Positions 1 to 11,345 of a DNA stretch of 64,000 nt are shown here, piece after piece. This stretch comes from Paramecium tetraurelia. Taxonomy: Eukaryota; Ciliophora; Oligohymenophorea; Peniculida; Parameciidae. Each line of letters opens with the position of its first letter. Position 1 is the stretch's first letter. The position numbers were made by a program, and so were the translations under genes. The DNA is taken from NCBI RefSeq assembly GCF_000165425.1, contig NW_001798998.1, positions 11,206 through 75,205 of the forward strand, written 5' to 3'. The notes below the pieces were generated by a model, which saw only the letters and a program-made list of their open reading frames with translations, searched no databases and was not told the origin of the DNA.

Positions 1-87
1 AATAGCAATTAAACAACCTAATAATAGAATAACAAAACTTCTCAAACAAGCGTAATAGATTTTTCCTCAAATTTAAAAGGAAGGTGA
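1..87 (+). CDS. C-terminal end of a gene that begins outside the window
   Basis: Frame 1 is open from the first base and ends at TGA 85-87, giving about 28 residues rich in Asn, Gln, Ser and Thr. The stop lies only 27 bp before the next ATG, which is normal spacing here. No domain is visible. It could also be chance open sequence, since nothing upstream can be read. Confidence 0.4.
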
Positions 88-114
88 TAAATTAGAGTTA
101 GTTTATAAAAAATT

Positions 115-1357
115 ATGGATAAGAAACATAAGCGAGTTGTTCTTATTGGTTTTATTGGTTGTGGCAAAACAACATTATTTAATAAAATCTGTAACACAGA
201 TTTTAAAGTTAAATAAGGAGGCCAATCAGATACAAGGTGATATATTAATTTATCTCTAGATAAGTCTTCCTAAAGGAGTCATGTCATGGATAAGGGTTTC
301 GAGTTCTTGATACACCTGGATTTGGATCAAGTATTAAAAAGATAGAGCATGCTGTTGGAGTATTGAATGCATTGACCGAAGGCCCGTTGAACTAAATATT
401 TCTGGTGGTAAAGTGGGAAAGATTGGGTTTGATGAGAAAATACATAAAAGATATGGTTTTGATATTTATGAGGTATAGGAACCTAGTCACAATAGCTGTT
501 ACACATATGGATATTGCGGAGAAAAATACTTTAGAAAAAGATAAATTAGAATTTGCTAATGCAATGAAGTCATTTGGCTTATATTCCATAGTCTATTTCT
601 CAATACATGATTCAAAAAAATAAATATGTTTTGATATTGATAAAATAATATTGAGAACAGAATAATAAAAGGTAGATTTGACTGAGACAGAATTTTATAC
701 ACATTTTGATCTGATAGAATATATGGAGGAATTAGAAATGAATTTAGAAGTAGCCAAAGGGTAGATAGTAGCTAATTTTAACAAAATTTCTAAAGTTGTG
801 GTTAAATTTATTCAAGAGTTTGATGTAAATGATAAGAAAATATCAACCGTCATGCATTACTTGGCTTTGGAAGTAAAACGATTAGCTGAAAAAGAAATTT
901 CTGAATTTGAAAGAAAAAATAATGATATCTTTTCTTAACTATATGAATAATGCTCAGATCCAGTAATAGCATATCTAGTAGATTTTGCATTAAAAAAAGA
1001 ACTCATGGATTAAGTAGATAATATTGTAAAATTGACTTAATTAAAAATACTAAATGATTAAGAACATTTCTTTCATTACATTAAAGCTTGTCCAAATTGT
1101 GGTTTAATTTGGTTGAAGGTATCTGGCTGTGAAGGAGCTACTAATTGTGGAAACTTTCCTGATGTAGATGAATATTTTAATAGTTACAAAGAAACATAAA
1201 AATATAAATTTGATATTACAGAAAAAGGAGTTAAGTTCCAGGAAATGCCTAATATTAATAATTAGGAAGTCAGTTTGAAAACATAAAGTACAGAATTGCT
1301 TTCAAAAGAAAATAATTAATCTTAAAAGCGATAAGGTTGTAAGGCTCCAATAGAGTG
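115..1357 (+). CDS. AIG1/GIMAP-like GTPase family protein
   Basis: The start ATG is the first after an in-frame TGA at 85-87. Residues 9-20 form a P-loop (GFIGCGKTTLFN), a short GT-AG intron near 230-252 follows, and then DTPGFGS supplies the Walker B/G3 motif. THMD after a hydrophobic strand is the likely G4 element. This order fits the AIG1-type GTPases, which are numerous in ciliates. The second half is Lys/Glu-rich and probably helical, with a CxxC pair (ACPNCGL) and later Cys residues that may bind a metal. The frame meets TGA at 1355-1357 but stays coding-like for 60 more codons to TGA 1536-1538, so the true end is in doubt. Target and localisation cannot be inferred. Confidence 0.72.
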
Positions 1358-1730
1358 AAATAAAATTCCTCCTTTAACTGAATTTCAAATAAAAGAATTG
1401 CTTGATCCAGGAATAGTTGATTATCTTGCTTACGAAATTCCAAAAGAGGAGCTTAAAAAGAAAGCTAAAATAGCAAGATAAACATTAAAAGAAAAAGTGG
1501 ATAAAGTAAAGGTTGAATAAAAAATAATTAGATTATGATAATATTTAAAAATGATTTTATAAATGTTTTTATTTATAAATGACTTGATAAACGATTTTTT
1601 AATTAATATTTGATAAAATTGAAACAACTTTTAACTAAGCTTAATTGTAATTATTGCTAGCATTTTCCATTATATCATTTTCAAAATTTAATTATCAGAT
1701 ATTTCAAATTAGAATCAAGCAAAAGAGAAG

Positions 1731-1910
1731 ATGAATGAATATCAAAGCCATTTTCAAATAGATTTTAAAAAAAATAAAAATGCATATTATTATATTTTAG
1801 CTTTCATAACACTCTGTCTCACTAAGATTAACCGGTTTACATAAAATGCTAAACATAGCATTTTAATAACAAGAAGATGTATCATTAGAGATATTCTTAA
1901 TAAATATTGA
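1731..1910 (+). CDS. possible small protein of 59 residues
   Basis: ATG 1731 opens a 59-codon frame ending at TGA 1908-1910, inside an otherwise gene-free stretch (1539-2216). It has a hydrophobic segment around residues 19-30 (YYYILAFITLCL) followed by a basic tail with TRR, a pattern seen in small mitochondrial or ER membrane proteins. No family is recognised. A frame this short can occur by chance with only one stop codon, so support is weak. The rest of 1539-2216 shows only AT-rich sequence. Confidence 0.28.
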
Positions 1911-2216
1911 TTTTAATTTGAAAAAATATTTGGAATTCTTCATAGCCCATTTTCAATTCTATATTCAAATATTAATGTTAAAAATTAAGTAGAATTCTTT
2001 TTGACTTGAAAAGAAATGTCAATTTACAATTTAAACATTCAGGTGGATCCAGGTTGAAAAAATATCAATTTTTAATTTAATAATATATCAAAGTCTTTAT
2101 TATTGATTAATATGTTTTAAATTTAATTTATTGTCTCTTATAGTATTCATATCCAAAAAATTGATCAAAAAAAATATAAGATTATTTGATATTTTTGCTT
2201 TTAATGAATTATATAA

Positions 2217-5200
2217 TCATGAGATTGTATCAACATCTAATCCTTCAAATTCTTCTAATCCAAATTATTCTTTCTAATCTTTTGTTCTATGCCAAAATAG
2301 TATTACTGCAGCAATAATAACTATAATAAAAAAGGCTAACAAAGCATATTCAAATCCAAATTCCGTCTATGGTTTATAATTAAATTTATATATAGCAGTT
2401 TTGTTATTTATAAAATTATAAGCAATTAATTGGCATTCAACTTTTTTACTTTAAAGGTAGATTTCAATCTCAAAGCTACTTATTTTATATGTTTGGAAAT
2501 CCTCCAATAAGAACCCATAAGAACTATTAAATGTGATAATTTGTGGTAATTAGAATTATTAGAAATTCGCTATGACATTTACAAATTAAGACACTGATGA
2601 AAGTAAAATTTCAAATGTAAATTCTTAAAGATGAAAATCAGATACATTGTAAATAACATATCTTGGTACATAGGGATGTTTTAAATAACCTACAATTACT
2701 AAATTACAAGAGATTGTAGCACCAATAAAATTGTACTAATGTAAATCAAATAATGAAGGAGAGTATTTCCATAATTGTTAGAATTTTAAAGTAGATAGTG
2801 AAAATTCGTTGGAATTGATTCTATATTCTAATTGGATAATTATAGTAAATGCATTCATAAAGCACATCATTTTTAATTAGTTGAAATATTAAGAAAGTAC
2901 TAGAATTTGTAAAATATAAGCATCAAATTAAAAGTAATCTTAAAGTGATATTTTTTTAGGTTAAATAAAAGTTATTTGTTCTTAAAATTTACTCTTTCCT
3001 AATAAATAATATAAATTTGCATCATCTTTACATAAATAGATAATTGCATAATAAGATTCATTTTATTGCTCATAAACTGATTGCTAAATACTACGGGTTT
3101 AGCATATTGTGAAAATACTTTAAGTAATGTTAAAATTTGATTGATAGATAATAATCTGATAGTTATTTTAAATGTATATGATATCATCTTAAAGTATGAT
3201 CTATTCACCATTGATATTAAAACTAGTCAAGTAAGTTAAATTACTTAATGATTAGTTTGTAATAGTGATCCTAAATAGCTATTTTTAATAACTATTTAGG
3301 TAAGGTAGATAACAAATAAAATATATATAAAAAGCATTCATTTAGATGATAATATCTAAACATTAAGATTGACTAATAATTTTATTTGATCCATTAATCA
3401 GCTTCCCTGCTGAAGAAATATTATAAAGCTAAAAAGAGATGTTGTAATAAGAAAATAAAGTATAGTTTGTTAAAACCCTTAAGCATAATATTTATTAATT
3501 AGACACAGTTGTTTAATCGCATTTAAAAGTAATCATTGTTGTTTCAGTTATAATATTTGTAATTTTGAATCCAGTTTCGCAATTCGTACCAAACCATCCA
3601 ATTTATCCACTAGAAGTAATATTATCTGATTTTAATATTACATGACTATTTTAAACATCAAATTGTTTACTCTCCAATTAAATATTTGAAAAATCATTCA
3701 ATAATATGATTTGTTAATTTTAAGTTACAATTTAAGATTAAATTGAAACATTAAAAATATTAGACCAAAAACTTATTTGATTTGTTATTGTATTCTTTAT
3801 CCTACTCTAATAAGAGTATGTTAAAACTGGATATAATGAATAAATTTCAGAATTAAATGAAATTAAGGATACAACTCCTTCGGATGAAAAAGATGAAAAA
3901 TAGGATCCATTAGATATAAATTTATAAAACTATGATGAATGTTCAAGCATAGCTGGATTATAAGCATAAGTGTAATTATTAGTTTGAACATAATAAAAAA
4001 GATTATCAGCAAAAAATTGAATGTTATTAGAATTATTAATACTATTTAAATGTTTTTCAAAAAATGGATTGCTCAAATTTTGAACATTCCAGACTTAAAA
4101 ACAAATTAATTAACTACTTTAACAACTATAACTTAGGATCATACGATTATTTACAATTTTCATATCCGAAAATTCAGACTCAACATTTACAATACTTTTA
4201 ATAATATAACTATTCTAATCTATTATCTATCCAATAATAACGCTGCTGTAATTATTATTAATAAATAATATAGATGAGAATGATTATTAATTTAAAAATA
4301 TTCCAACTGGAAAAAAATTAATAACACTATCATTATTAATTGTTAGATTTGTGCAATCTCCAGTTAAATCACATATCTAAATTGTGTTCGATTCAAGTAG
4401 AAGTACAATAGATTAATACACCAAATAAAATTATTAAAAGGGTTAAAAATTTAAAATAAATTATTGGTAGCCATTCTAACTTAGATATAATTATTATGAG
4501 TTAATCTAAACTCCAAATAAAAAACCATACCCTTAAATTTGATTATTCTTAATAGTTATTAAAGAATTGTTTGGAACTATACAATCAATAAGAAAACAGT
4601 TATAATTATTATTTTTAATACATCTATTTAGTAAACATATAGTTTGGTTTGTTATTCCAACAGCGACATCCTTATTCAGAATTTGAAAATTAAGGAATGT
4701 TTAATTAATTGAACCTATTAGCTTAAATGTATTATCATTAAAGTTTCCCAAACTAGAATTCATAACATTAAAATTTGCTCTTATTAGGGAACCAGAAAAT
4801 TCTGGCATTAAGTATTCGTAACCTTGATTATCAAAAACATACGTATGTTACTTCTCTGGCTTATCATAAATTAAATATGTTTCATTATCATCAGTATTGA
4901 GAACATAGACATTTAACTATACTTGAAAATCCAAATAGTCCCAAAAATTAGGTTGATTGATCTCATATGGATGTCCAATTATACTAAATTGATAATTTTA
5001 TTAATTCTGCTCAGAATTGAATTTTAATTGAGGATAAGTAATCAAGTAAGTTAAAATCTGAGTGTCACTAAATATAAATAACTAATTGCTATCATAATCA
5101 AAGGATACTTAACTAAATGAAGAATTTAATTTAAGGCCACCAATAAATAAGTAATTGAAATTAATAATTTCGTAAATCTCAATTCTCTCTTAAAATTATA

Positions 5201-6160
5201 AAATTAAGAACTAATTACTAAGGAAAACTTAGCAAGGTAAATTACACTAAATTAAATTTAATGATAATATGTTTGAAGTGAGTTACTAATTACAAACGGT
5301 ATATTAAAAGATCTCCCCAATACCAATTATTAATAAACTATCACATTAATAAATCATCATTTATGGATAGAATATTTAAACTTCCATAATTTAGAAGTCC
5401 TAATAGTATGAATTTGTTTGGTTAAACCCTTATGGAGTGACAATTAAAAGATAGAATAAATGTTAATACCATAAGTAAATTGTATTCTGAGATTGTGGTT
5501 TATTAGAAACTATAAAGTTATCAAAAGCAGTATTCCAATTTGATTAATTATGTAATAAAGTATGATCAAACTAAAATTCTGTTAAAATTGAATATTAATC
5601 ATAATATTATGCATAAAGAATAGAATTAATGGAATTACTAGTAAATGACTTAAGGTCTGTTTTTTATGGGATTGATTGAATTTAATTGGAGTAAACAATA
5701 GTCCAAGAATTCCCATTCTAGACGTAAATATTTAAATTTGTCAAATTGTAGCAGTCAATAAAGATGAAATTCTCTTAAAATTATAGTGTATTAAAACAAG
5801 TTTATTCTGGTAATACAACTTAATTTATAAGATTTATATATGTAGAGTTCCAACGATAAGTAGTTAAAGTATTTTCTGAAGTAATTAATAGAAAGTGTGG
5901 GGGAGTGGATGAGATAGAAATATATGTTAAATCTGAATAATAAATATAAAAATACTATTATTCTATGCTGATAATAGGTTTAAGGTCTAATACAATTGAA
6001 CATTATCAGGGCAATCCTGAATGGTGAAATTTTGTACATATTTCTTAAATAATTCTTTCATAGGAAGAGAATAGGTTTCTCCTTCAGTAAGATATACATT
6101 GTAAGATGAATGTAATGCCTATCCATATAAAGTTATGAATAGAGAAAATAAAGCAATCAT
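2217..6160 (-). CDS. large secreted or surface protein with C-terminal membrane anchor
   Basis: The frame starts at ATG (6158-6160 on the plus strand) with a typical signal peptide (MIALFSLFITLYGQA) and ends at TGA 2217-2219. Between them are over 1,200 codons of Asn-, Ser-, Thr- and aromatic-rich sequence that looks beta-rich, with many NxS/T sites. The last part has one transmembrane helix (FFIIVIIAAVILFW) and an acidic cytoplasmic tail of about 25 residues. At least one 26-nt intron (near 5965-5990) restores the frame. I recognise no domain. It is probably a type I membrane protein on the cell surface or in the endomembrane lumen. Confidence 0.75.
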
Positions 6161-6384
6161 TAATTAATGATATAAGATTTTAATCAATCTCTATTTTAAG
6201 TGTTATTTTTAATAAATGTATAAAAGTTAACATCTTATTTGAATTATGAATCATATTTCATTTATTGATATCATTCTAATGTATTTTATACAAAACAAAC
6301 TGTAATTAAATTAATAAAGGAACTAATTCTCTTTGAGTATAAATATCTCATTCATACAATTGATTATTAACATAAACAAAAATT

Positions 6385-7181
6385 TCAATCATTTTCCTCA
6401 ACGTCAATTTCTTCCTCTTTTAAATTGATTTCATTTAAAATTTTTTCAAATTTTTTTTCGCTCTTTCTTATTTTTTATTTGAATTTAATTTATGAAGCAT
6501 CAACTTGGGTGCCTTAATACAATATGTTTCCTGAGGAAAGACCTTCATCAATGGAGATCAATTCTAATGCAAATCTAGGGCCAATTTCTCTCAACTCTTT
6601 TTATTGATATATTTCAAATTATCTAAACCAAATTCTATTTTATGCCTCACCTTCAGTAGTAAAGGAAAATATTCTGTCAATAAAATTTTCAGTAAATCTA
6701 GCTTATGATACATTGAAGAGAAGAGTTAATATTTCTTTAAGTAATTTATATTTAACAATAGTGTTGAATCGTTGATCAAATTAAAGCAGAACTCTTCCTT
6801 TTTTTGAGAAATTGCCTGCTAATTATAAATCTCTGATTGTAGAAACTAGTTGATAAATAATTAAGGATACCATTAAGTAGAGAGAATTGAACTGTAGGTC
6901 CAGATGGATAGGATCCAAAAACCAATATAAGTTGATTTGCTATTGTATGGAAGACGATAAAGGTGTTGCATCTATGATTTTCACAAAGGGAAGGAATAAC
7001 TGATCTTAATTATTCATATTTGATTTTATTTGTCTTGGATATTAAGGATGGGTACTTTTTTGGAATGTGGAAGAATGTTCATGATGTCCAACATAAAATG
7101 TCTGTGTTGCAATTCTAGGTTTCTAGTGGGTACAATCAAGATATGATTCCTATAAAAGACTTTGTGTTATTTTTCAGCCAT
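6385..7181 (-). CDS. BRX1: Ribosome biogenesis protein BRX1 (Brix domain)
   Basis: A nucleolar Brix-domain protein needed for 60S subunit assembly. The N-terminal part has RNHILIVPTRNL then RHFMLDIMNILPHSK, matching the BRX1 start where human has RHLMQDLRMLMPHSK. After a 22-nt intron come CENHRCNTFIVF and YPSGPTVQFSLLN, after a second intron of 25 nt LAGNFSKKGRVLLQFD, and near the end IWFRQFEI and EIGPRFALELI, the BRX1 signature. Both introns restore the conserved frame. At about 250 residues it is shorter than yeast BRX1 (291), mainly lacking the N-terminal tail. It is divergent with the eIF4E gene, the two starts being 35 bp apart. Confidence 0.92.
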
Positions 7182-7216
7182 CGGTATAATTGTGGATATA
7201 TTTATTAATTTTATTA
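7182..7216. promoter_or_regulatory. 35-bp divergent promoter between BRX1 and eIF4E
   Basis: The two ATGs point away from each other and leave only 35 bp of AT-rich DNA. Both 5' UTRs and any promoter must fit here or overlap the other gene. Both products serve translation, so shared control is possible, but no element can be named. Confidence 0.45.
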
Positions 7217-7864
7217 ATGGGTGATTAATTTTATCAATTATGTTCAAAATGGACAGTGTCAGAGAAATATAATGCTAGTTTGAATGTTGATTATAAGAAG
7301 ACAATAGTAGATGTTTGTTCATTCAATACAATAGAAGAATTTGCTTATTTAATGAAAAAGACTATCTATTCAAAATTATCAGATGTCTTAAGTGAGCCAT
7401 AAAAATGCAAAATGTAAGGAGATGTTATTAATACAGCTTTAAATAATTTAATGATGAGGTTACAGATGTTTAAATTGAAGCGATATAATTTTTCAAGAAT
7501 GATATAAAACCTTGGTGGGAAGATGAAAGTAATAAAAATGGTGGTGAGATCTAATTTGATATACCAACATAATTTTATAATATATATGATAATTTATACT
7601 AAGATATTTTATACGAGGTGATAGGGTAATCAAATGAGGATTTAAGACATGTATTTAAATTATGTTATTTAGATAAATGGTTTAAGAGTTGTCGATAAAA
7701 TAAATGCTAAACAAGGAAATAGAATAAGAATTGAATTATGGTTAGATATTGATCCCAAAGATAAGCATGACTCTATTTTAAAATTAGATGAATGGCTCGT
7801 ATCCTTGATTCAAAAATATCATATTGAGTAAACTCAACTCACTTAAGTGTCACATAAAAAATGA
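7217..7864 (+). CDS. EIF4E: eIF4E-family cap-binding translation factor
   Basis: eIF4E binds the mRNA 5' cap to start or repress translation. The key block is KPWWEDESNKNGG, matching the human segment around Trp102-Glu103. The N-terminal strand KWTVSEK and FNTIEEFAYLMKK fit the alpha/beta core, and a C-terminal RIRIELWLDID matches the strand KIAIWTTE. Two short introns (a 23-nt one starting within the KCKI-F codons and a 22-nt one after LRH) restore the frame. The Trp56 region is changed (no Trp between KWTVSEK and FNTIEEF) and GGRW has become GGEI, so the cap pocket is non-canonical, closer to 4EHP-type members. About 200 residues. Confidence 0.9.
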
Positions 7865-7905
7865 ACCTTGTTGATTGAATAGCATTATCATATAAAAATT
7901 ATTAA

Positions 7906-8118
7906 ATGGGTTTATTGTTCATATAAATCGATTCCATATTAGATAGAGACTCACAGAGAGCAGATTACATACTGAAGTAAAACGTCATTCCTTTTGAAGA
8001 TACAATTCTATAGAAATACAACCACTCTTATAATTCCATTCTAAATCATTATGGAATATCAAAGTAGAAAAGTTCCTGTATCCTAACAATATGTTCTCTA
8101 TTTATATTCGGAGAATGA
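7906..8118 (+). CDS. possible short ORF of 70 codons
   Basis: ATG 7906 to TGA 8116-8118, lying between the eIF4E stop and the end of the hydrolase gene. The translation starts MGLLFIQIDSILDRD and has no recognised motif. Glutamine is encoded by TAA and TAG. An open frame of this length can occur by chance, so this mainly records what the roughly 300-bp gap 7865-8160 holds. Confidence 0.22.
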
Positions 8119-8160
8119 TAAAGTGTTGAATTATTAAAATAATGTATATGAACTCTACTA

Positions 8161-9074
8161 TCATTTTAATGAATACAAATAATTTATGATATGTACAGCT
8201 AAATCTTCAGGTACTTCCAAAGGAGGCATATGGCTTACATCTTGATGAACAACTAGTGTGCATTTGTTTTTACCTATAAAATGAATGTTAGTCTAAGCCT
8301 AATAACATTTATTACGTAAGCATCTGAAATAGGACATATACGGTCTAGTACACCGTGATATAAAAAGACAGGACCTTTGATTTTATTAACTTAATTAGTA
8401 ATATCAAATTTTTATAAAGCCCATGCTACATCGATATAATTAGATTGTTTGAATACGTCCTTAAGTAATTCTAATAATTCAAGATCACTTGGATATCTCC
8501 CACTGTTGAACAATGCTTTCTTAAATACGTGATAGAAGTAATTGTAATCATTTTATTTCATTTTCATAACATTATGTTTGATTTTTGAATGATCCATTAC
8601 TTATTGTTTAGTTTAGCATTTAATTGATAATGATTTACCCTCTTAATCCTCCATATATAAGTGATTGCCATGACAACCTGCACTTGCTACAAGTATTAAT
8701 TTATGGTAGTATTCACTTTTATCACTTGCCAATTATAAACATACTGCCCCACCTAGAGACCATCCACATAAAATGACTTTTTAAGATATTTCTTCTTTTT
8801 TAAATAACGATAATATTAGATTATGAATTTCTGTAGTCAGATCCTTGATGTCGTCAACGCTATTATTTTGTAATTAGGAATATCCAAATCCTTTTTAGTC
8901 CAAATTAATAATTCTTATTTATTTATCTTGATCTCGCTTTTACATTTCTTGAATAAATTTGCCCCAATGTTGGGAAGAGGTGATGTTTCCATGGACTAAG
9001 ATCAATGCGTATGAATAGGGATAGCAATTATCTTTATGTGTGTCTGTATAATATAATTGTTAATTAATATTCAT
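8161..9074 (-). CDS. alpha/beta hydrolase fold protein
   Basis: The order of elements is that of the alpha/beta hydrolase fold. LVHGNITSS is the oxyanion-hole HG strand, DQKGFGYS follows, the nucleophile elbow is GWSLGG with Ser in GxSxG, LVASAGCHG comes next, then the acid region YHGVLDRICP with Asp, and finally the catalytic His in QDVSHMPPLEVPE. All three triad members appear present. About 285 residues, near the usual family length, with a probable small intron close to the end. The substrate cannot be told; esterase or lipase-like activity is likely. Its start is only 15 bp from that of the divergent L1 gene. Confidence 0.85.
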
Positions 9075-9089
9075 ATATTAATAATAAGA
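9075..9089. promoter_or_regulatory. 15-bp divergent intergenic space
   Basis: The hydrolase ATG (minus strand, ending at 9074) and the L1 ATG (plus strand, 9090) are separated by 15 bp. If both starts are right, each gene's transcription start and promoter must overlap the other's UTR or coding sequence. A start for L1 further downstream would relax this. Confidence 0.4.
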
Positions 9090-9853
9090 ATGTTATTAAG
9101 GGGAAGAGTTTTGGCTTATTTTGCAAAAGTGAAAGTAACAGACACCCCAAAAATAAGGATAGGAGAGGCGGTGAAATTAATAAGGGAGAGAGCAAAGGCA
9201 AAATTTGATGAGACAATAGATTTTTAATTAAGGTTGAATGTTGATCCAAAACATGGTGATTAAAATGTAAGAGGGACATGCATGTTACCAGGAGGATTGG
9301 GAAAGAATGTATCTATAGCTGTCTTAACGACTAATGAATTAAATGATGTTGCATTGAGGGTAATTATTTAATTAATCAAAAGGCAGGAGCAGATTTCGTT
9401 GGTCAAGAAGACATATTGAAATCTATTAAGGATGGAACATATAAATTTGAAAAATTAATTACAACATAAGACATGTTGATTCATTTGAAACCCTATGCAA
9501 GATTGTTGGGTACCAAGGGATTGATGCCAAATCCAAAGGCTGGCACTTTGGTATTACCATAGGAACTATCGTCAGCAATCAAGGGAGCGAAGGCAGGGTC
9601 GATTGAATTCAGAGTTGATTCAGGTTCGAATTTAATGGTGCCAGTTGGAAAGAAATCATTTGAAGATAAAGTGATATTGATGAATATCAAGGCTTTTTCA
9701 CTAGCTTTGAACTAGAAAAGACCAACATCTTTGAAAGGACAGTTGATAGGAGAAGCAAGAATAAAGACGACTATGGGATAGCCAGTAGAAGTGGACGTGT
9801 CCTCATTTGATTAAAGGAACAAAGAAAATGATTTGAAAGATTTGGTTTATTGA
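9090..9853 (+). CDS. MRPL1: Mitochondrial-type large-subunit ribosomal protein uL1
   Basis: This is a bacterial/mitochondrial form of L1, which builds the L1 stalk of the large ribosomal subunit. Diagnostic segments are CMLPGGLGKNVSIAVLT, ADFVGQEDIL, then ARLLGTKGLMPNPKAGTLV, the universal L1 motif, and EFRVDSGSNLMVPVGKKSF. A 23-nt intron at 9360-9382 falls after ALR and its removal keeps the frame. The N-terminus is short and basic (MLLRGRVLAYFAKVKV), compatible with a mitochondrial targeting signal. About 245 residues. It converges with the RBR ligase gene, the stops being 47 bp apart. Confidence 0.93.
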
Positions 9854-9900
9854 AAAAGTATATTATTATTATATAATATTAAAATAAAAAGTGAATATAA

Positions 9901-11280
9901 TCAGAAATTTTCAATGACATAATTTATCAATAGTACAGGACTAATTAAAATGGCACAAATAATAGTGATGGGGGATAATAGAATTCCAAAGAAGAGGAAA
10001 AGTTAAAACGACCAAAATTAAATGCATTTTGAATGATTCTTCATGTTGAAATAAGACATTCTTTTTAATAGGCGGTAGGGTGCAGATAAAATTAGGTAGA
10101 TAAGAAAAAAGGGGAGTAAGATGAGCAGTCCACCACTCAAAAAAATGGTCAGGAGGAGTTTGGGGATGATCATCATAACCCTGATTAACATTGGGTTTCG
10201 TAAAGGTGCAATATTAGAAACTTACCCTCCTGGAACTAAAGATATAATCAATGGAAAATACTTGCACATCCAAATATATTAAAGATACCGTAATGAGTGG
10301 ATGAATATTTGCCTCTGCAGACCCAACAAAATTCATATTCACATTTGAAACAGGTCATATGATTACAACCACCCTTCTTCTCAATAGGGACTGAACAATT
10401 GGGGCAATCATTTACTTCCAGTTGTTTCCTCGCTTCAAGATACTAGAAGTCCATAGCTTATTCACAAGACATGCCTTAATGATATTGGCTACCGCATTTG
10501 AAGCAGATCTGTTGACCACAAGAACAGGTCAGTAAATTGTTACCATTTCCAATTACGTAGTTTTCACAATCCTTATAAATATATTAAATATTATACAATT
10601 CGAGGACACCATCTGACATTCTTATCTTTGCTTATCAATTGTCTCCTATGAAATCTCTGATATTTTTCATATAAATTATGAGAAACTAGGTCTTTTATTT
10701 AGGGATTTGAGAATTATTCAGAGCAAGATAATTGAGGACACATAATTACCAAGACGTTTCCTCTTATTATATTCTCCTTTAAATGAGCAACTATACAAGA
10801 CTTACAAAATTCATGTGAACAACTCAAGAACTTACGCATTCGTTTGTAGGATAGACAGATTTAGCAGTCTTTAAACCCTTTTTAAATGAAAGGAGAGTTT
10901 TGATTGATATCTAAACATCCCACCATTTCTACTGAGTCCAAACGTCTTCTACACCTGAGTTATACTCTTTTTTTAAATCTACAATTCTTCAAAAACCTTT
11001 AGATTATTTTGTTGTTTTTGCATATCTATCGTTCATTCTTCATTTATAATCCTAAGTTAATTTCCTGTTCTTAACTATCCTAGATATTTAAATAGATTGG
11101 GTCGTCTTGACCATTCAATTATTCCCCTTTGTTTTATTAACACTTGAGAGTATCACTTTATTTTAGTTTTGGCCCATGAATTTCAAACAGTTTAGACTTA
11201 TAGAGTTCTAAGTACAAATGCTAATACTTAGGTTTTTATTATTCGAATTGACATAGTTATTCATGTTGATTGCTGTTCAT
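9901..11280 (-). CDS. RBR-type E3 ubiquitin ligase with C-terminal membrane anchor
   Basis: RING1 is [20 protein letters not shown] with CKSC, followed by an IBR ([16 protein letters not shown]) and RING2 ([19 protein letters not shown], then [12 protein letters not shown]). The RING2 Cys in GGCNHM is the catalytic residue that accepts ubiquitin from the E2, so the enzyme looks active. The C-terminal part has two or three hydrophobic helices ([14 protein letters not shown] and [13 protein letters not shown]), as in the RNF144/RNF19 membrane-bound RBR ligases. The N-terminal 110 residues are Gln-rich. Short introns are needed before RING1 and between RING1 and IBR. Substrates are unknown. Confidence 0.88.
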
Positions 11281-11345
11281 TTAAATATAAATTATTGTTT
11301 AAATTCCTCGGGCAATTATTAGATATAAAAATAAATTAAAAAAGG

